The notes beneath the pieces were generated by a model. It did no database searches, had not been told where the DNA came from, and saw only the letters and a program-made list of their open reading frames with translations. A DNA stretch of 64,000 nt, taken from Virgibacillus_O sediminis. GTDB lineage: Bacteria; Bacillota; Bacilli; Bacillales; Amphibacillaceae. Within the stretch, counting starts at the first letter, position 1. Each line of letters opens with the position of its first letter. The translations under genes and the position numbers were made by a program. Shown here piece after piece: positions 7,585-16,357 of the stretch. Where the stretch lies: positions 124,001 through 188,000 of the forward strand of contig NZ_JBHRRZ010000017.1 in NCBI RefSeq assembly GCF_042643265.1. The letters run 5' to 3'.

Positions 7585-9195
7585 TTAAGAATTACCAATC
7601 GGCCAGTCAAACGGCGGCGAACCCGGCGGTGAATGCTGGATGATATCCGCAAACGGAATCGTGTAGGCAAACAGAATTAAAGCCGCAGTAATGGCAACCC
7701 ATAGCTTCCAGTTCTCGAGCCACATTGGAGTTGCCGGTGCATCTTCCTCCTCCTCGGCAATCGGGAACTCTTCTTCCCCTTTCGGTGCGAAGAAAGCTAG
7801 CTTTATGAAAATATAGACCATCAGAACAATGCCGACAAACAGAATGGTTCCCCCGACAGCCTGTGCCAGCTGGTACCAGCCCCATTCTGCTGCCTGGGCT
7901 GTTCCTCCGTACTCCGAGTAGGCAGAACGGCGCGGTGCCCCCAACAGACCCTGAATGTGCATGGATCCTGACATGATCAACATGCCTACCGCCCATACAA
8001 TTGTCTGGATGATACCGAGGCGGTTGATGGACTCGGTCAGCTTCCTGCCCGTCAAATGGGGAATCAGCCAATATGCAACACCAAAGAAGGTAAGGATGAC
8101 GGTGGTTGCCACTGTCAGGTGAAAATGGCCGGTCACCCATATGGTATTATGGACAATGGAGTTCATCTGGTGGGAAGCATTGATGATCCCGCCTGCTCCT
8201 CCTGGAATGAAGGCAAGCATTCCAATGAACGGAGCCAAAAATCGGACATCCTTCCACGGAAGGTGTTTCAGCCAGCCGAACAACCCGCCAAACCCTTTCC
8301 TCCGCCCAGTTATTTCAAACGTTGCAAACATGGAGAAAGCAGTCATCAGACTTGGCACGACCACCATAAAGGTGAGCACTACTTGGACAAACTTCCACGT
8401 CGGATCAATCCCCGGTTCTGTCAGCTGGTGGTGAAAGCCGACCGGGATGGAGAAGAATAGAAAAAGTACAAATGACAGCCTTGCAAGAGAATCACTGAAT
8501 ATCTTCCCGCCAATGATTTTTGGAATGATTGCATACCACGCCATATATGCTGGCAACAGCCAGAAATAGACCAATGGATGGCCGAAATACCAGAAAAGTG
8601 TACGACTTACCAGGACATTGATTGTCTCAGCATAGCCAAGAGACCATGGAATGAATTGAAGCAGTACAGTTGCCGCTACACCAAGAGATGCAATAAACCA
8701 CATAATCATATTAATGGTGACCATGAATGCCAGAAGCGGCGCCTTTTCCCCGGGATGCTTCTGCTTCCACGTATATAACTGATGCCAGTTAACAAATCCG
8801 GCAACCCAGCTTCCAATCACTACAAGAGCAAGCCCGATATAAAAGGCCGGATGTGCTTTCAATGGTGCATAAAATGTATATAAGACACTTGCCTTTCCAA
8901 GCAGGATGGTTGCAGCCGTCAGCACCGTCCCTGTGGTCATGGTCCAGAAGGCAAGCCAGGAAACTCTACGCTGCCTTTCCGATATGCCGACAGTTTTTCC
9001 CATCAATGCATATTGAAAGCCGATAATGAAGAAGGTGGTCAAGACAAGGGCAAGGATGACGCCATGCACCGTGAGCACTTGGTAATAATCGATACCCCAT
9101 GGCAGCTGAAAATGGCCGGAGCGGACGAACACCTGCAAAAGCCCCATCAGGCCGCCGACAAATAAAGCAATGAATGCAACATACATATAGGACAT
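7585..9195 (-). CDS. cbaA: Cytochrome ba3-type oxidase subunit I (CbaA)
   Basis: The haem-copper oxidase catalytic subunit, about 12-13 membrane helices over 536 aa. It reduces O2 at a haem a3-CuB centre and pumps protons. Visible ligand blocks are GHPLVYFWLL, PVGFHHQ and the haem-binding VTGHFHLT. The in-frame ATG at 9195 lacks a ribosome site, and the frame is open only a little further. An ATG ATG at 9233-9238 lies in another frame across a run of six As; losing one A would give MMTGDNEKESRLY joined to the annotated start. So the true N-terminus is probably about 13 residues longer, with a frameshift or base error. It is last in the operon IIa-II-I. Confidence 0.9.
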   Translation of the reverse strand: MSYMYVAFIALFVGGLMGLLQVFVRSGHFQLPWGIDYYQVLTVHGVILALVLTTFFIIGFQYALMGKTVGISERQRRVSWLAFWTMTTGTVLTAATILLGKASVLYTFYAPLKAHPAFYIGLALVVIGSWVAGFVNWHQLYTWKQKHPGEKAPLLAFMVTINMIMWFIASLGVAATVLLQFIPWSLGYAETINVLVSRTLFWYFGHPLVYFWLLPAYMAWYAIIPKIIGGKIFSDSLARLSFVLFLFFSIPVGFHHQLTEPGIDPTWKFVQVVLTFMVVVPSLMTAFSMFATFEITGRRKGFGGLFGWLKHLPWKDVRFLAPFIGMLAFIPGGAGGIINASHQMNSIVHNTIWVTGHFHLTVATTVILTFFGVAYWLIPHLTGRKLTESINRLGIIQTIVWAVGMLIMSGSMHIQGLLGAPRRSAYSEYGGTAQAAEWGWYQLAQAVGGTILFVGIVLMVYIFIKLAFFAPKGEEEFPIAEEEEDAPATPMWLENWKLWVAITAALILFAYTIPFADIIQHSPPGSPPFDWPIGNS

Positions 9196-9265
9196 ATAAA
9201 GTCTTGATTCTTTTTTCGTTATCGCCTGTCATCATGCTTATACCGTTCCAATGCTTCCAATTCCA

Positions 9266-9775
9266 TTATTCATACACCTCCACTGTAGCAAACATTTGAT
9301 GGTGGCCGGTGCCGCAATATTCATTACAGACCACCGTATACTCTCCCGGATTATTCATCACTTCTTCCATGCTGCTCACATATCCGGGTTCCACCATCAT
9401 ATTGATATTGGTACCTGCCAAATTAAAGCCATGGACCACATCCGTGGTGGTTATCTGGAAAAGCACAGTGGATCCTTTTGGAATCCGAATATGTCTAACC
9501 GCCTTCCCGTCCTCATCTGTTCCAAAATTATAATTAAAGGCTGAAGCAACAATATTGACGATATATTTATCTTCAGCCACTTTCGTAAGCCCCAGATTCT
9601 CCTGCTTAAAGGCATCATTCGCCTCAATATTCTCCGGGTCTATCGTCACCCCATGGCTCTGTGGATGTGTCCCCATATAGAAGGCTCCAAAGCCGAGAAC
9701 GGCCAGAAACAAAATCAAAGCCCCCATGCCGGAAACCAGCCAAATTTTTTCGAACTTATGCAAATGCATATCCAT
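9266..9775 (-). CDS. cbaB: Cytochrome ba3-type oxidase subunit II (CbaB), CuA protein
   Basis: A 169-aa protein with one N-terminal membrane anchor (residues 12-34) and an extracellular cupredoxin domain. The CuA centre is clear: His in VVHGFN, then CNEYCGTGHHQM with both Cys, His and Met ligands. It passes electrons from cytochrome c to subunit I. Its short length with a single helix is typical of ba3 enzymes. It lies 70 bp upstream of subunit I and follows the small subunit. Confidence 0.93.
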   Translation of the reverse strand: MDMHLHKFEKIWLVSGMGALILFLAVLGFGAFYMGTHPQSHGVTIDPENIEANDAFKQENLGLTKVAEDKYIVNIVASAFNYNFGTDEDGKAVRHIRIPKGSTVLFQITTTDVVHGFNLAGTNINMMVEPGYVSSMEEVMNNPGEYTVVCNEYCGTGHHQMFATVEVYE

Positions 9776-9796
9776 TCACCCCCTCACTACTCTTTT

Positions 9797-9940
9797 CTAC
9801 CTTCCTATAAATAACAGAAATGCACCCAACCAGCTGAGCACAATGAAAATGCCCAAGGCCGATACGGAAATCAACGTTCCCTTCAAGCTGGGGCCTTTTT
9901 CCTCCTTTCCTATACTTTCTTCTGCTTTCTGTGCTTTCAT
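9797..9940 (-). CDS. Cytochrome c oxidase subunit IIa-like small membrane protein
   Basis: A 47-aa protein with a charged N-terminus and a single helix (about residues 22-44, ending FLLFIGR). Size, one helix and place in front of subunit II match the small IIa subunit of ba3 oxidases, which supplies the helix missing from subunit II. ATG 9940 has GGGAGGAG about 10 nt upstream; the frame could open at 9982 but without a ribosome site. Confidence 0.72.
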   Translation of the reverse strand: MKAQKAEESIGKEEKGPSLKGTLISVSALGIFIVLSWLGAFLLFIGR

Positions 9941-10193
9941 GGCCAACCACTCCTCCCTCACAAGTATCGTCGATATCCCCATTATATTAGACTTTTTCTT
10001 GTATACACTGGTTTTGAAAGCGATTTCATTAAATGGCCAAGGATTTGTGAACTTTTTTCAAATAGTGAGCAAATAAGACTGGGTAATTAGAATGATTATT
10101 AATAAAAGGGATTTTTTGTAAAGGAATTTATTCTTTGGCACGATTCTTCTCGCCACTAGCCAATAATGATTCTATCTTTCATTTCAGCCAAAA

Positions 10194-10286
10194 AAATGTC
10201 CGCTCCCTTATAGTGAAATGCTTCTACCTAAGGAGAAAAATTCGTCTACCTTACAGGGAGCATTTCACTTATAGAAAGAGGACATT
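10194..10286 (-). terminator. Long imperfect hairpin, likely tdh terminator
   Basis: Arms of roughly 29 nt (AAATGTCC and AGTGAAATGCT pairing with AGCATTTCACTTAT and GGACATTT) surround a loop of about 30 nt. On the minus strand the stem is followed by seven Ts, so it can end tdh transcription. It is much longer than a usual terminator and could derive from a small inverted-repeat element. The remaining 9941-10193 shows nothing else. Confidence 0.6.
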
Positions 10287-10292
10287 TTCTGT

Positions 10293-11231
10293 TTACTTTT
10301 TCTTTACTTTATCTAGCATATCTTCCGTCATTTTGTCCAGGTCATACCTCACTTGGAACCCCCATTCCTCCTGTGCTGCAGAGGAATCAATGGAATTTGG
10401 CCAGCTGTCAGCAATCTTCTGCCGGACAGGGTCCACCTTATAACTCAGTTCAAAATCGGGAATATGTTTCCCTATGGCGCTGCCAAAGTCTTCGGGCGCT
10501 GCTGAGAATGCCGATATATTGAACGCATTCCGATGGATCAGCTTATCCGGGTCTGCCTCCATCAGCTGGATGATCGCATTCAGCGCATCCGGCATATACA
10601 TCATATCCATTTTCGTTCCTTCTCCAATATAAGATGTATAAGACTTATTCCGGACTGCTTCATAATAAATTTCCACTGCATAGTCAGTAGTTCCTCCACC
10701 GGGTGGGGTAACATAGGAGATCAGGCCAGGAAAGCGCACCCCTCGTGCATCCACCCCGAAGCGATGGTAATAATAATCACAAAGCAGCTCACCGGCAACC
10801 TTATTTACACCGTACATGGTTGTAGGGCGTTGGATCGTGTCCTGTGGTGTGCTGTCCCTTGGTGTAGTCGGCCCGAATGCCCCGATGGAACTAGGGGTAA
10901 ACAGCTTTAAATCAAGATTATGGGCAACCTCCAAAGCATTTACCAGTCCACCCATATTTAAATCCCAAGCAAACTTGGGGACCACTTCCGCCTTGGCCGA
11001 AAGCAGTGCAGCTAAATGCATGATCGTATCTGCCCCATGATCCTTGGCTGCTTGATGGAGACAGTCGGCATCCGTCACATCCACCTGTTCAAAAGGGCCG
11101 CTGCCAAGAACATACTCAGGCTCCCTGATGTCGGTAGCCAAGACATTTGCTTCCCCATAAGTTTTACGCAATTTCTGTACAAGCTCTGAACCAATCTGTC
11201 CAGCCGCCCCTGTAACTAAAATCTTTTTCAT
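10293..11231 (-). CDS. tdh: L-threonine 3-dehydrogenase, short-chain (epimerase-like) type
   Basis: NAD-dependent oxidation of threonine to 2-amino-3-ketobutyrate. The 312-aa protein has an N-terminal Rossmann motif VTGAAGQIGSEL (residues 6-17) and the catalytic YGVNK (YxxxK) with an upstream Ser in TPSSIGAFG. This is the extended-SDR form, not the zinc alcohol-dehydrogenase form. It lies 25 bp downstream of kbl, and together they turn threonine plus CoA into glycine and acetyl-CoA. Ribosome site AAGGGAG. Confidence 0.9.
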   Translation of the reverse strand: MKKILVTGAAGQIGSELVQKLRKTYGEANVLATDIREPEYVLGSGPFEQVDVTDADCLHQAAKDHGADTIMHLAALLSAKAEVVPKFAWDLNMGGLVNALEVAHNLDLKLFTPSSIGAFGPTTPRDSTPQDTIQRPTTMYGVNKVAGELLCDYYYHRFGVDARGVRFPGLISYVTPPGGGTTDYAVEIYYEAVRNKSYTSYIGEGTKMDMMYMPDALNAIIQLMEADPDKLIHRNAFNISAFSAAPEDFGSAIGKHIPDFELSYKVDPVRQKIADSWPNSIDSSAAQEEWGFQVRYDLDKMTEDMLDKVKKK

Positions 11232-11256
11232 GATTCTCTGCTCCCTTGTTATCTTT

Positions 11257-12447
11257 CTAGATCAAGCCCATTTCTTTGCCCACTTTTTCATAAACAGCAA
11301 TGGCCTCATCCAGCATTTCTTTGGTGTGTGCAGCAGTCGGCATATTACGTACACGCCCTGTTCCCTTTGGTACGGTCGGGAAGACGATGGATTTGGCATA
11401 GACACCTTCCTCATAAAGGCGTTTACTGAATTGCTGTGCATCCTTTTCATCTCCAATAATGCAAGGAGTGATTGGTGTCTCACTATTTCCAATGTCAAAA
11501 CCCAGTTTCTTCAAGCCTTCTTTCAAATAATCGCCATTCTCCCAAAGCTTTTCATTCAGCTCTGTGCTCTCCATCAGCATGTCAACTGCCTTAGCGCTGG
11601 CAGCGGCATCTGCTGGAGACACAGCTGTAGAGAATAAGAATGGGCGGGAACGGACCTTCAGCCAGTCAATCAAATTCTCCTTGCCGGCCACATAACCGCC
11701 GATCACTCCGATCGCTTTGGAGAGTGTTCCCATTTGCATATCCACTTTATCCTGCAAGCCGAAATGCTTGACGGTCCCCGCCCCGTTGCCGAGAACTCCC
11801 GACCCATGGGCATCGTCCACATAGGTAATCAGGTCGAATTCCTCCGCTATCTGGACTATTTCCGGAAGAAGGGCAACATCCCCGTCCATGGAAAAGACAC
11901 CATCGGTAATGACCATTACTTTATGATACAGACCAGATTCAGTTGCTTCTTTCGCTTTTTCCCGCAGATCCTTCATATCCGAATGTTTATACCGGATGAT
12001 CTTCGCCTTCGACAGCCGGCAGCCGTCAATAATGGATGCATGGTTCAACTCATCGGAGAGAATAGCATCATTTTTATCCATTACGGCAGAGATCGCGGCC
12101 ATATTGCAGTTGAATCCCGACTGATAGGATATAGCTGCTTCTGTGCCTTTGAATGCAGCCAGCTTTTTCTCCAATTCTAGATGGAGATCCAGTGTACCAT
12201 TGATGGTACGTACCGCCCCGGCACCTACTCCATGGGAATCGACGGCTTCCTTGGCAACTTCCTTTAAGGTTTCATTGGTGGCAAGCCCCAGATAGTTATT
12301 GGATGAAAGGTTGATCAGCTCTTTCCCATTCAACTTAATGACCGGCCCATTGGCACCTTGGACCGGATCAATTTCATTATAAAGACCCTGCTCTTTCAAG
12401 CCCGCAATATTCTCGTTTAAAAAAGTATCCAAAGCTTTACTTGTCAT
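11257..12447 (-). CDS. kbl: Glycine C-acetyltransferase (2-amino-3-ketobutyrate CoA ligase)
   Basis: A PLP enzyme of the alpha-oxoamine synthase family, 396 aa. It cleaves 2-amino-3-ketobutyrate with CoA to glycine and acetyl-CoA. Landmarks are SNNYLGLA, the DDAHGSGVLG aspartate block and GTLSKAIGVIGGY with the PLP Lys. It starts at ATG with AGGAGG. It is the first gene of kbl-tdh. A cre-like site lies just upstream, so catabolite repression is likely. Confidence 0.92.
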   Translation of the reverse strand: MTSKALDTFLNENIAGLKEQGLYNEIDPVQGANGPVIKLNGKELINLSSNNYLGLATNETLKEVAKEAVDSHGVGAGAVRTINGTLDLHLELEKKLAAFKGTEAAISYQSGFNCNMAAISAVMDKNDAILSDELNHASIIDGCRLSKAKIIRYKHSDMKDLREKAKEATESGLYHKVMVITDGVFSMDGDVALLPEIVQIAEEFDLITYVDDAHGSGVLGNGAGTVKHFGLQDKVDMQMGTLSKAIGVIGGYVAGKENLIDWLKVRSRPFLFSTAVSPADAAASAKAVDMLMESTELNEKLWENGDYLKEGLKKLGFDIGNSETPITPCIIGDEKDAQQFSKRLYEEGVYAKSIVFPTVPKGTGRVRNMPTAAHTKEMLDEAIAVYEKVGKEMGLI

Positions 12448-12465
12448 ACTATTTCCTCCTCAAAA

Positions 12466-12479
12466 TGTAAGCGCTTAAA
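12466..12479 (-). promoter_or_regulatory. cre-like CcpA site upstream of kbl
   Basis: On the minus strand the sequence is TTTAAGCGCTTACA, matching the catabolite-response element consensus TGWAAGCGYTWNCA at all but the second base. It is about 20 bp upstream of the kbl start codon, where CcpA binding would block elongation or initiation. Confidence 0.6.
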
Positions 12480-12693
12480 ATAAATGGCAGCATCGAAAGC
12501 TCCTGCGCCCGTTTTTCAACAGTTTAACATACAGACTACTAAAGATTTATCGAGCTGGAAAAGCCCGCAGTAGAAAAAAAGTTATGAATCTGTCAATTCT
12601 TGCTTCTGTTTGTCGAAAAATCTGTGAAAAAGATAGTCACTTTGCAAGAACTTTATTATACTATTGGAAGAGAATATTTTTGGAGGATTTCAT

Positions 12694-12825
12694 ATGAGAA
12701 AAGTGCTTTTAGCCTTATTCATACTCATTATTGTAGGCGTCGGGCTTACCGGGTATGCCGAGTCTAATGATAAACCGGTAGAAGTGATTGATGATCACAA
12801 CCATTCCACTACAATAACATATTAA
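12694..12825 (+). CDS. 43-aa single-helix membrane or secreted peptide
   Basis: A small gene with a good ribosome site (TTTTGGAGG, 8 nt before ATG). The product starts MRKVLLALFILIIVGVGLTG, a typical signal peptide or membrane helix. A short polar tail with Asp, Glu and His (DDHNH) follows. A strong terminator comes 40 bp after the stop, so it looks like a complete monocistronic unit. I do not recognise the family. It may be an anchored peptide or a cleaved secreted one. Confidence 0.6.
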   Translation: MRKVLLALFILIIVGVGLTGYAESNDKPVEVIDDHNHSTTITY

Positions 12826-12865
12826 TTGGCCAAGATTTTTGATAAATCCAGGTTTTAAGAAACGC

Positions 12866-12905
12866 GAAAAAGGAAAGTAATCTATAAAAGATACTTTCCT
12901 TTTTC
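12866..12905. terminator. Bidirectional terminator
   Basis: GAAAAAGGAAAGTA / TACTTTCCTTTTTC stem with A- and T-runs on its two sides. It lies between the small + gene and the convergent LysM/3D gene. Confidence 0.85.
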
Positions 12906-12937
12906 ATTGACTTTTTCAGACTTTTACTATATGGCTA

Positions 12938-13723
12938 TTATTCTACGATTGTTACATCGACTGTTTTACGTCCCCAGTTAAATGCTTGATCTTTTGTCGG
13001 TACATGCACGTCAATACGGTTTCCTTTAATGGCACCGCCGGTATCAGCTGCAATTGCATACCCATACCCTTCTACGTATACTTCCGTACCCAACGGAATG
13101 ACGTTCGGATCAACAGCAATTACTTTTGCATTTGGGTTTTCGTTCAGGTTGACTCCAGTTGCAGTGATGCCGGAACAGCCATAGCATCCTGCAGTGTAGG
13201 CAGTTGCTTCCATTGCGATAGTGTTACCCTCTGCTTGCTGGGATTTTGTTTCTTGTTCCTTTGGCTCAGCTACAACGGTTTGTTCCTTGGCTGGCGTTTC
13301 ACTTGGTTGATTAGCTTGTGCTGTTTCAACTGATTGTACTGCAGCTTTTGGCGCTTTTGCAGATTCACCGTTAACGGCAAGCTCGTCACCAGTAATGATT
13401 ACATCGGATGTAAGGCCATTCCAGGATTTCAAGTCTTCTATGGATACATTATGATCATTGCCGATCTTAGTAAGTGTATCTCCCTTTTGTACTATATAGT
13501 ATTCTGTTTCACCATTCTCCTCTACCTCCAGAACCTGTTTAGGATAAATGGTAGTGGATTTCAATTCATTTATATCAACTAGTTCTTCTACTGTAGTATT
13601 GTATTTATTTGCAATCTTCCAAAGGCTGTCCCCTTTTTGGACTTCTACTTCTGCGGCTGAAACGGATGTTACAGCTGTACCGGCAAAAATGATTCCAGCA
13701 ATAGCTGCTACTAATTTCCTCAT
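12938..13723 (-). CDS. LysM-LysM-3D domain cell-wall protein (YocH-like)
   Basis: A secreted 261-aa protein. A signal peptide ends near VTSVSAAE. Two LysM peptidoglycan-binding repeats follow (VQKGDSLWKIANKYN and VQKGDTLTKIGNDHN). A low-complexity Ala/Gln/Glu linker leads to a C-terminal 3D domain with the Asp-rich core AVDPNVIPLG ... AADTGGAIKGNRIDV. The same order occurs in B. subtilis YocH, a WalR-controlled putative muralytic protein. ATG 13723 has AAAGGAGGAA; the open frame extends to 13753 without support. Confidence 0.85.
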   Translation of the reverse strand: MRKLVAAIAGIIFAGTAVTSVSAAEVEVQKGDSLWKIANKYNTTVEELVDINELKSTTIYPKQVLEVEENGETEYYIVQKGDTLTKIGNDHNVSIEDLKSWNGLTSDVIITGDELAVNGESAKAPKAAVQSVETAQANQPSETPAKEQTVVAEPKEQETKSQQAEGNTIAMEATAYTAGCYGCSGITATGVNLNENPNAKVIAVDPNVIPLGTEVYVEGYGYAIAADTGGAIKGNRIDVHVPTKDQAFNWGRKTVDVTIVE

Positions 13724-13779
13724 TAGTAAATTCCTCCTTTGAATTTCTGACAATGTTTATACTAGCATACGAATCTAGC

Positions 13780-13925
13780 AATTACAGTTACAGGCGGGTT
13801 AAGTGTGTGTTACACCAATGTCCGTTTTTCGCCAAAATGTTACATTTGTAACAGTTTCGTAATATTACTAAAGACCTAGAGGGGAAGATATTACAAAAGT
13901 AACAGGAAAATCGCTCTTGTAATAT
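13780..13925 (-). promoter_or_regulatory. Cluster of TGTWAC motifs upstream of LysM/3D gene
   Basis: Within about 140 bp, half-sites of the form TGTTAC or TGTAAC/T occur repeatedly on both strands. They include a palindrome TGTTACATTTGTAACA near 13847 and a TTAC ... GTAACA pair near 13890. They resemble WalR half-sites (TGTWAH), but the spacing is not the canonical 5 bp between direct repeats. Confidence 0.4.
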
Positions 13926-13986
13926 GCAGAAAACCTTCCAATCCCGCTTATGAATGGAATATTGCTGGCAATTTTATGTCCCATAG

Positions 13987-14017
13987 GAAAAAGGGCCCTT
14001 TTTAAGGGGCCCTTTTC
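13987..14017. terminator. Terminator of the DUF1002 gene
   Basis: AAAAAGGGCCC / GGGCCCTTTT stem with a short TTTAAG loop, 15 bp beyond the stop codon. Confidence 0.85.
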
Positions 14018-14031
14018 TGTATCTTATGATA

Positions 14032-14922
14032 TTAACTGGATAATCCGCGGAAGAAATTGCTCAAGGACTGGAAAAGCTCACTGAAGAAGTTGGCAACCTT
14101 CTGCCAAAAGCCTTCGTCAAGCCCCATTTCTTCCATCTTTTCAGTCACCGTAGACGCTATGTCTTCCAACTGTGTCCTGACTTGGTTAAAATCGATATTT
14201 AAATCCCGCATCCGGTCAAACAGATCAATAAGCATTTGACGGTCCGCTTCATTTAGGGTGATTCCCAGGTTCTCCAAGTTTTCCTGGACAATCTGTTCCA
14301 CTTCTTCCCTTGTAGCCGGGTTTTGCTCGGCAATCATCTGCTTGATCTCCGTCAGCAGTTCACTGACTTCCTCCTGGGTGACCCCTTCATTATCTGCAAG
14401 GTCTGTCGCCACATTCAGTTCATCATTCGCAAGTTCCATACGCTCTTTATCCAATTCCTCTCCTTCGAGATCGTATGCTTTGTAGATGCCTGTGAGGGCA
14501 GAGTGGCCTGTAACAGCAACGGGAGAGGCCACATCCACTGTTGCATTCTCGACCCCAGCTGTCAGAAGGGCATTGGCATACATTTCCGAGGTCACCTCCG
14601 TAATATTTTCGGGGGTGACAATATTAATATCCAATCCTGCTCCACTGTCCTCCAAGGTAATCCTGGCAGATGAATACATGTTGGAGTTTGGATTGCCATT
14701 GATATAGGCAGCATAATCTTCCCCGCTGATTTCGTACTCCTCCACCGCATCTGACTCATCAAGCCCGACAAGTTCCCTGACCTCTGCACGCTGCTGCTCT
14801 GTCAATTTATCTCCATAAACCATAATGGTATTCGAAGCAGCCCCTGCCGGTGAAGTTGCTCCCAACGCAATAAATAAGGCAAGCGTGAAAGCAGCAAAAA
14901 GTTTTCCCATATATTTCGTCAC
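14032..14922 (-). CDS. ypuA: DUF1002-family secreted protein (YpuA-like)
   Basis: A 296-aa exported protein with an N-terminal signal peptide ending around SPAGAASN. The DUF1002 body follows (VYGDKLTEQQRAEVRELVG). The acidic C-terminal half is helical, rich in Glu, with a predicted amphipathic tail (VANFFSELFQSLSNFFRG). It starts at GTG with AAGGAG 8 nt upstream. The family has no firm function; extracellular placement suggests a role at the wall or in the medium. Confidence 0.78.
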   Translation of the reverse strand: MTKYMGKLFAAFTLALFIALGATSPAGAASNTIMVYGDKLTEQQRAEVRELVGLDESDAVEEYEISGEDYAAYINGNPNSNMYSSARITLEDSGAGLDINIVTPENITEVTSEMYANALLTAGVENATVDVASPVAVTGHSALTGIYKAYDLEGEELDKERMELANDELNVATDLADNEGVTQEEVSELLTEIKQMIAEQNPATREEVEQIVQENLENLGITLNEADRQMLIDLFDRMRDLNIDFNQVRTQLEDIASTVTEKMEEMGLDEGFWQKVANFFSELFQSLSNFFRGLSS

Positions 14923-15120
14923 GTGAAATTCTCCTTTTATATGTGTTGATTCTTCCTCTTCATTATACCTTTTTTCCAGAAAATGTGTATATCCCCCTAC
15001 GGAAAAGGGTATGGTTTCTGAGCAGATAACTTTTTCTCATGAAACAAATCGCGTATATTTAGAGTAACGAAATAAATTGCAAGAAAGAAGGTCATTGTCA
15101 TCATTGATCAGGAAAAAATA

Positions 15121-16347
15121 GTGAAACGCAATTTAGCAATCATGTGGGTTGCTAACTTTTTTGTTGCAGGCAGTATGACGATGGTTATTCCGTTCATCTC
15201 CTTATATATTGAATCACTCGGAAATTTTTCCGATAGCTTTGTGCAACGGTGGTCCGGCTTTACATTCGGCATCACCTTTGTGACAGCTTTTCTTTTTTCT
15301 CCTATATGGGGCAGAATCGGGGATAAGTACGGCAGGAAGAAGATCCTTATCTTTTCCGCTTTCGGCATCGGACTTTCCGTTCTTCTGATGGGTTATGCCA
15401 CTACAGTATGGCAACTCTTTGTCCTACGCTTTTTCATGGGGATAGCCACAGGCTTCATTCCCATGTCACAAGCATTCATATCGACCCAAACCCCGCAAAA
15501 AGTGGCAGGAAAAGTACTTGGCACCCTGCAGACAGGAAGCATAACAGGCTCCCTGTTCGGTCCGATGCTCGGAGGTGTCCTGGCGGATGCCTTTGGCTAC
15601 GGGGAAACCTTCAAGTGGGTGTCGATCACCGTCTTTTTGTCCTCTTTCATTGTGATGTTTGGGATAAAAGAAATCAAAGTGGAATTTGCAGGAGAGGAAA
15701 ATGATACAAAACCCTATACCCGCCGGGAAGTCATCAGGCATATTGTGACACACCCTGTACTCCTTGTAGTCATGCTGATGTCCACACTGGTTCAAGTAGC
15801 ACATTTCAGTGTGCAGCCAATCCTCTCCCTGTTTGTCGCGGAAATCCATGGGCCAGCCAATATAGCCTTCTTTTCCGGGCTTGCCTTTTCTGCTGCAGGG
15901 CTTGGCAACCTGTTGATGACAAGAAAATGGGGAAAACTTGGGGACAGGATCGGATATATCAAAATACTGATCATCCTCCTGTTCATGGCCGGGATTGTCT
16001 ATTCCCCGGGTGCCTTTGTCACCAATATCTGGCAGCTTGTCCTTCTGCGCTTCCTGCTTGGTTCCGCTATCGGCGGCATTATTCCGCTCCGGGTTGCCTA
16101 TATCAGACAGGAGGCGCCGTTATCCATGCAGGGGGAAGTGCTCGGATACAACACGAGCCTGCGATTTTTAGGAAATATCATCGGTCCGGCTATGGGTGGC
16201 ATGATCGCTGGTTTCTTCGGCTTTTCCACCGTATTCCTAGTTACCAGCGGCCTATTGATCGTTTGTGGGGTCCTGCTTCTGGCTGCTTGGTATAAACATG
16301 AGTATTCCAGCAGGGTATCCCGTTCATTTTCCACCTATCGAAGTTGA
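15121..16347 (+). CDS. MFS multidrug-type efflux transporter
   Basis: A 408-aa major facilitator with about 12 helices. The loop 2-3 motif GRIGDKYGRKK and the helix 5 motif typical of drug/H+ antiporters (GSLFGPMLGG) are present. It starts at GTG; the ribosome site is weak (CAGGAAA), and in-frame sequence is open back to 15076 without an ATG, so a few more residues are possible. It stands alone between the DUF1002 gene and a repeat. The substrate cannot be told from sequence. Confidence 0.8.
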   Translation: MKRNLAIMWVANFFVAGSMTMVIPFISLYIESLGNFSDSFVQRWSGFTFGITFVTAFLFSPIWGRIGDKYGRKKILIFSAFGIGLSVLLMGYATTVWQLFVLRFFMGIATGFIPMSQAFISTQTPQKVAGKVLGTLQTGSITGSLFGPMLGGVLADAFGYGETFKWVSITVFLSSFIVMFGIKEIKVEFAGEENDTKPYTRREVIRHIVTHPVLLVVMLMSTLVQVAHFSVQPILSLFVAEIHGPANIAFFSGLAFSAAGLGNLLMTRKWGKLGDRIGYIKILIILLFMAGIVYSPGAFVTNIWQLVLLRFLLGSAIGGIIPLRVAYIRQEAPLSMQGEVLGYNTSLRFLGNIIGPAMGGMIAGFFGFSTVFLVTSGLLIVCGVLLLAAWYKHEYSSRVSRSFSTYRS

Positions 16348-16357
16348 TGTTTTTGGT

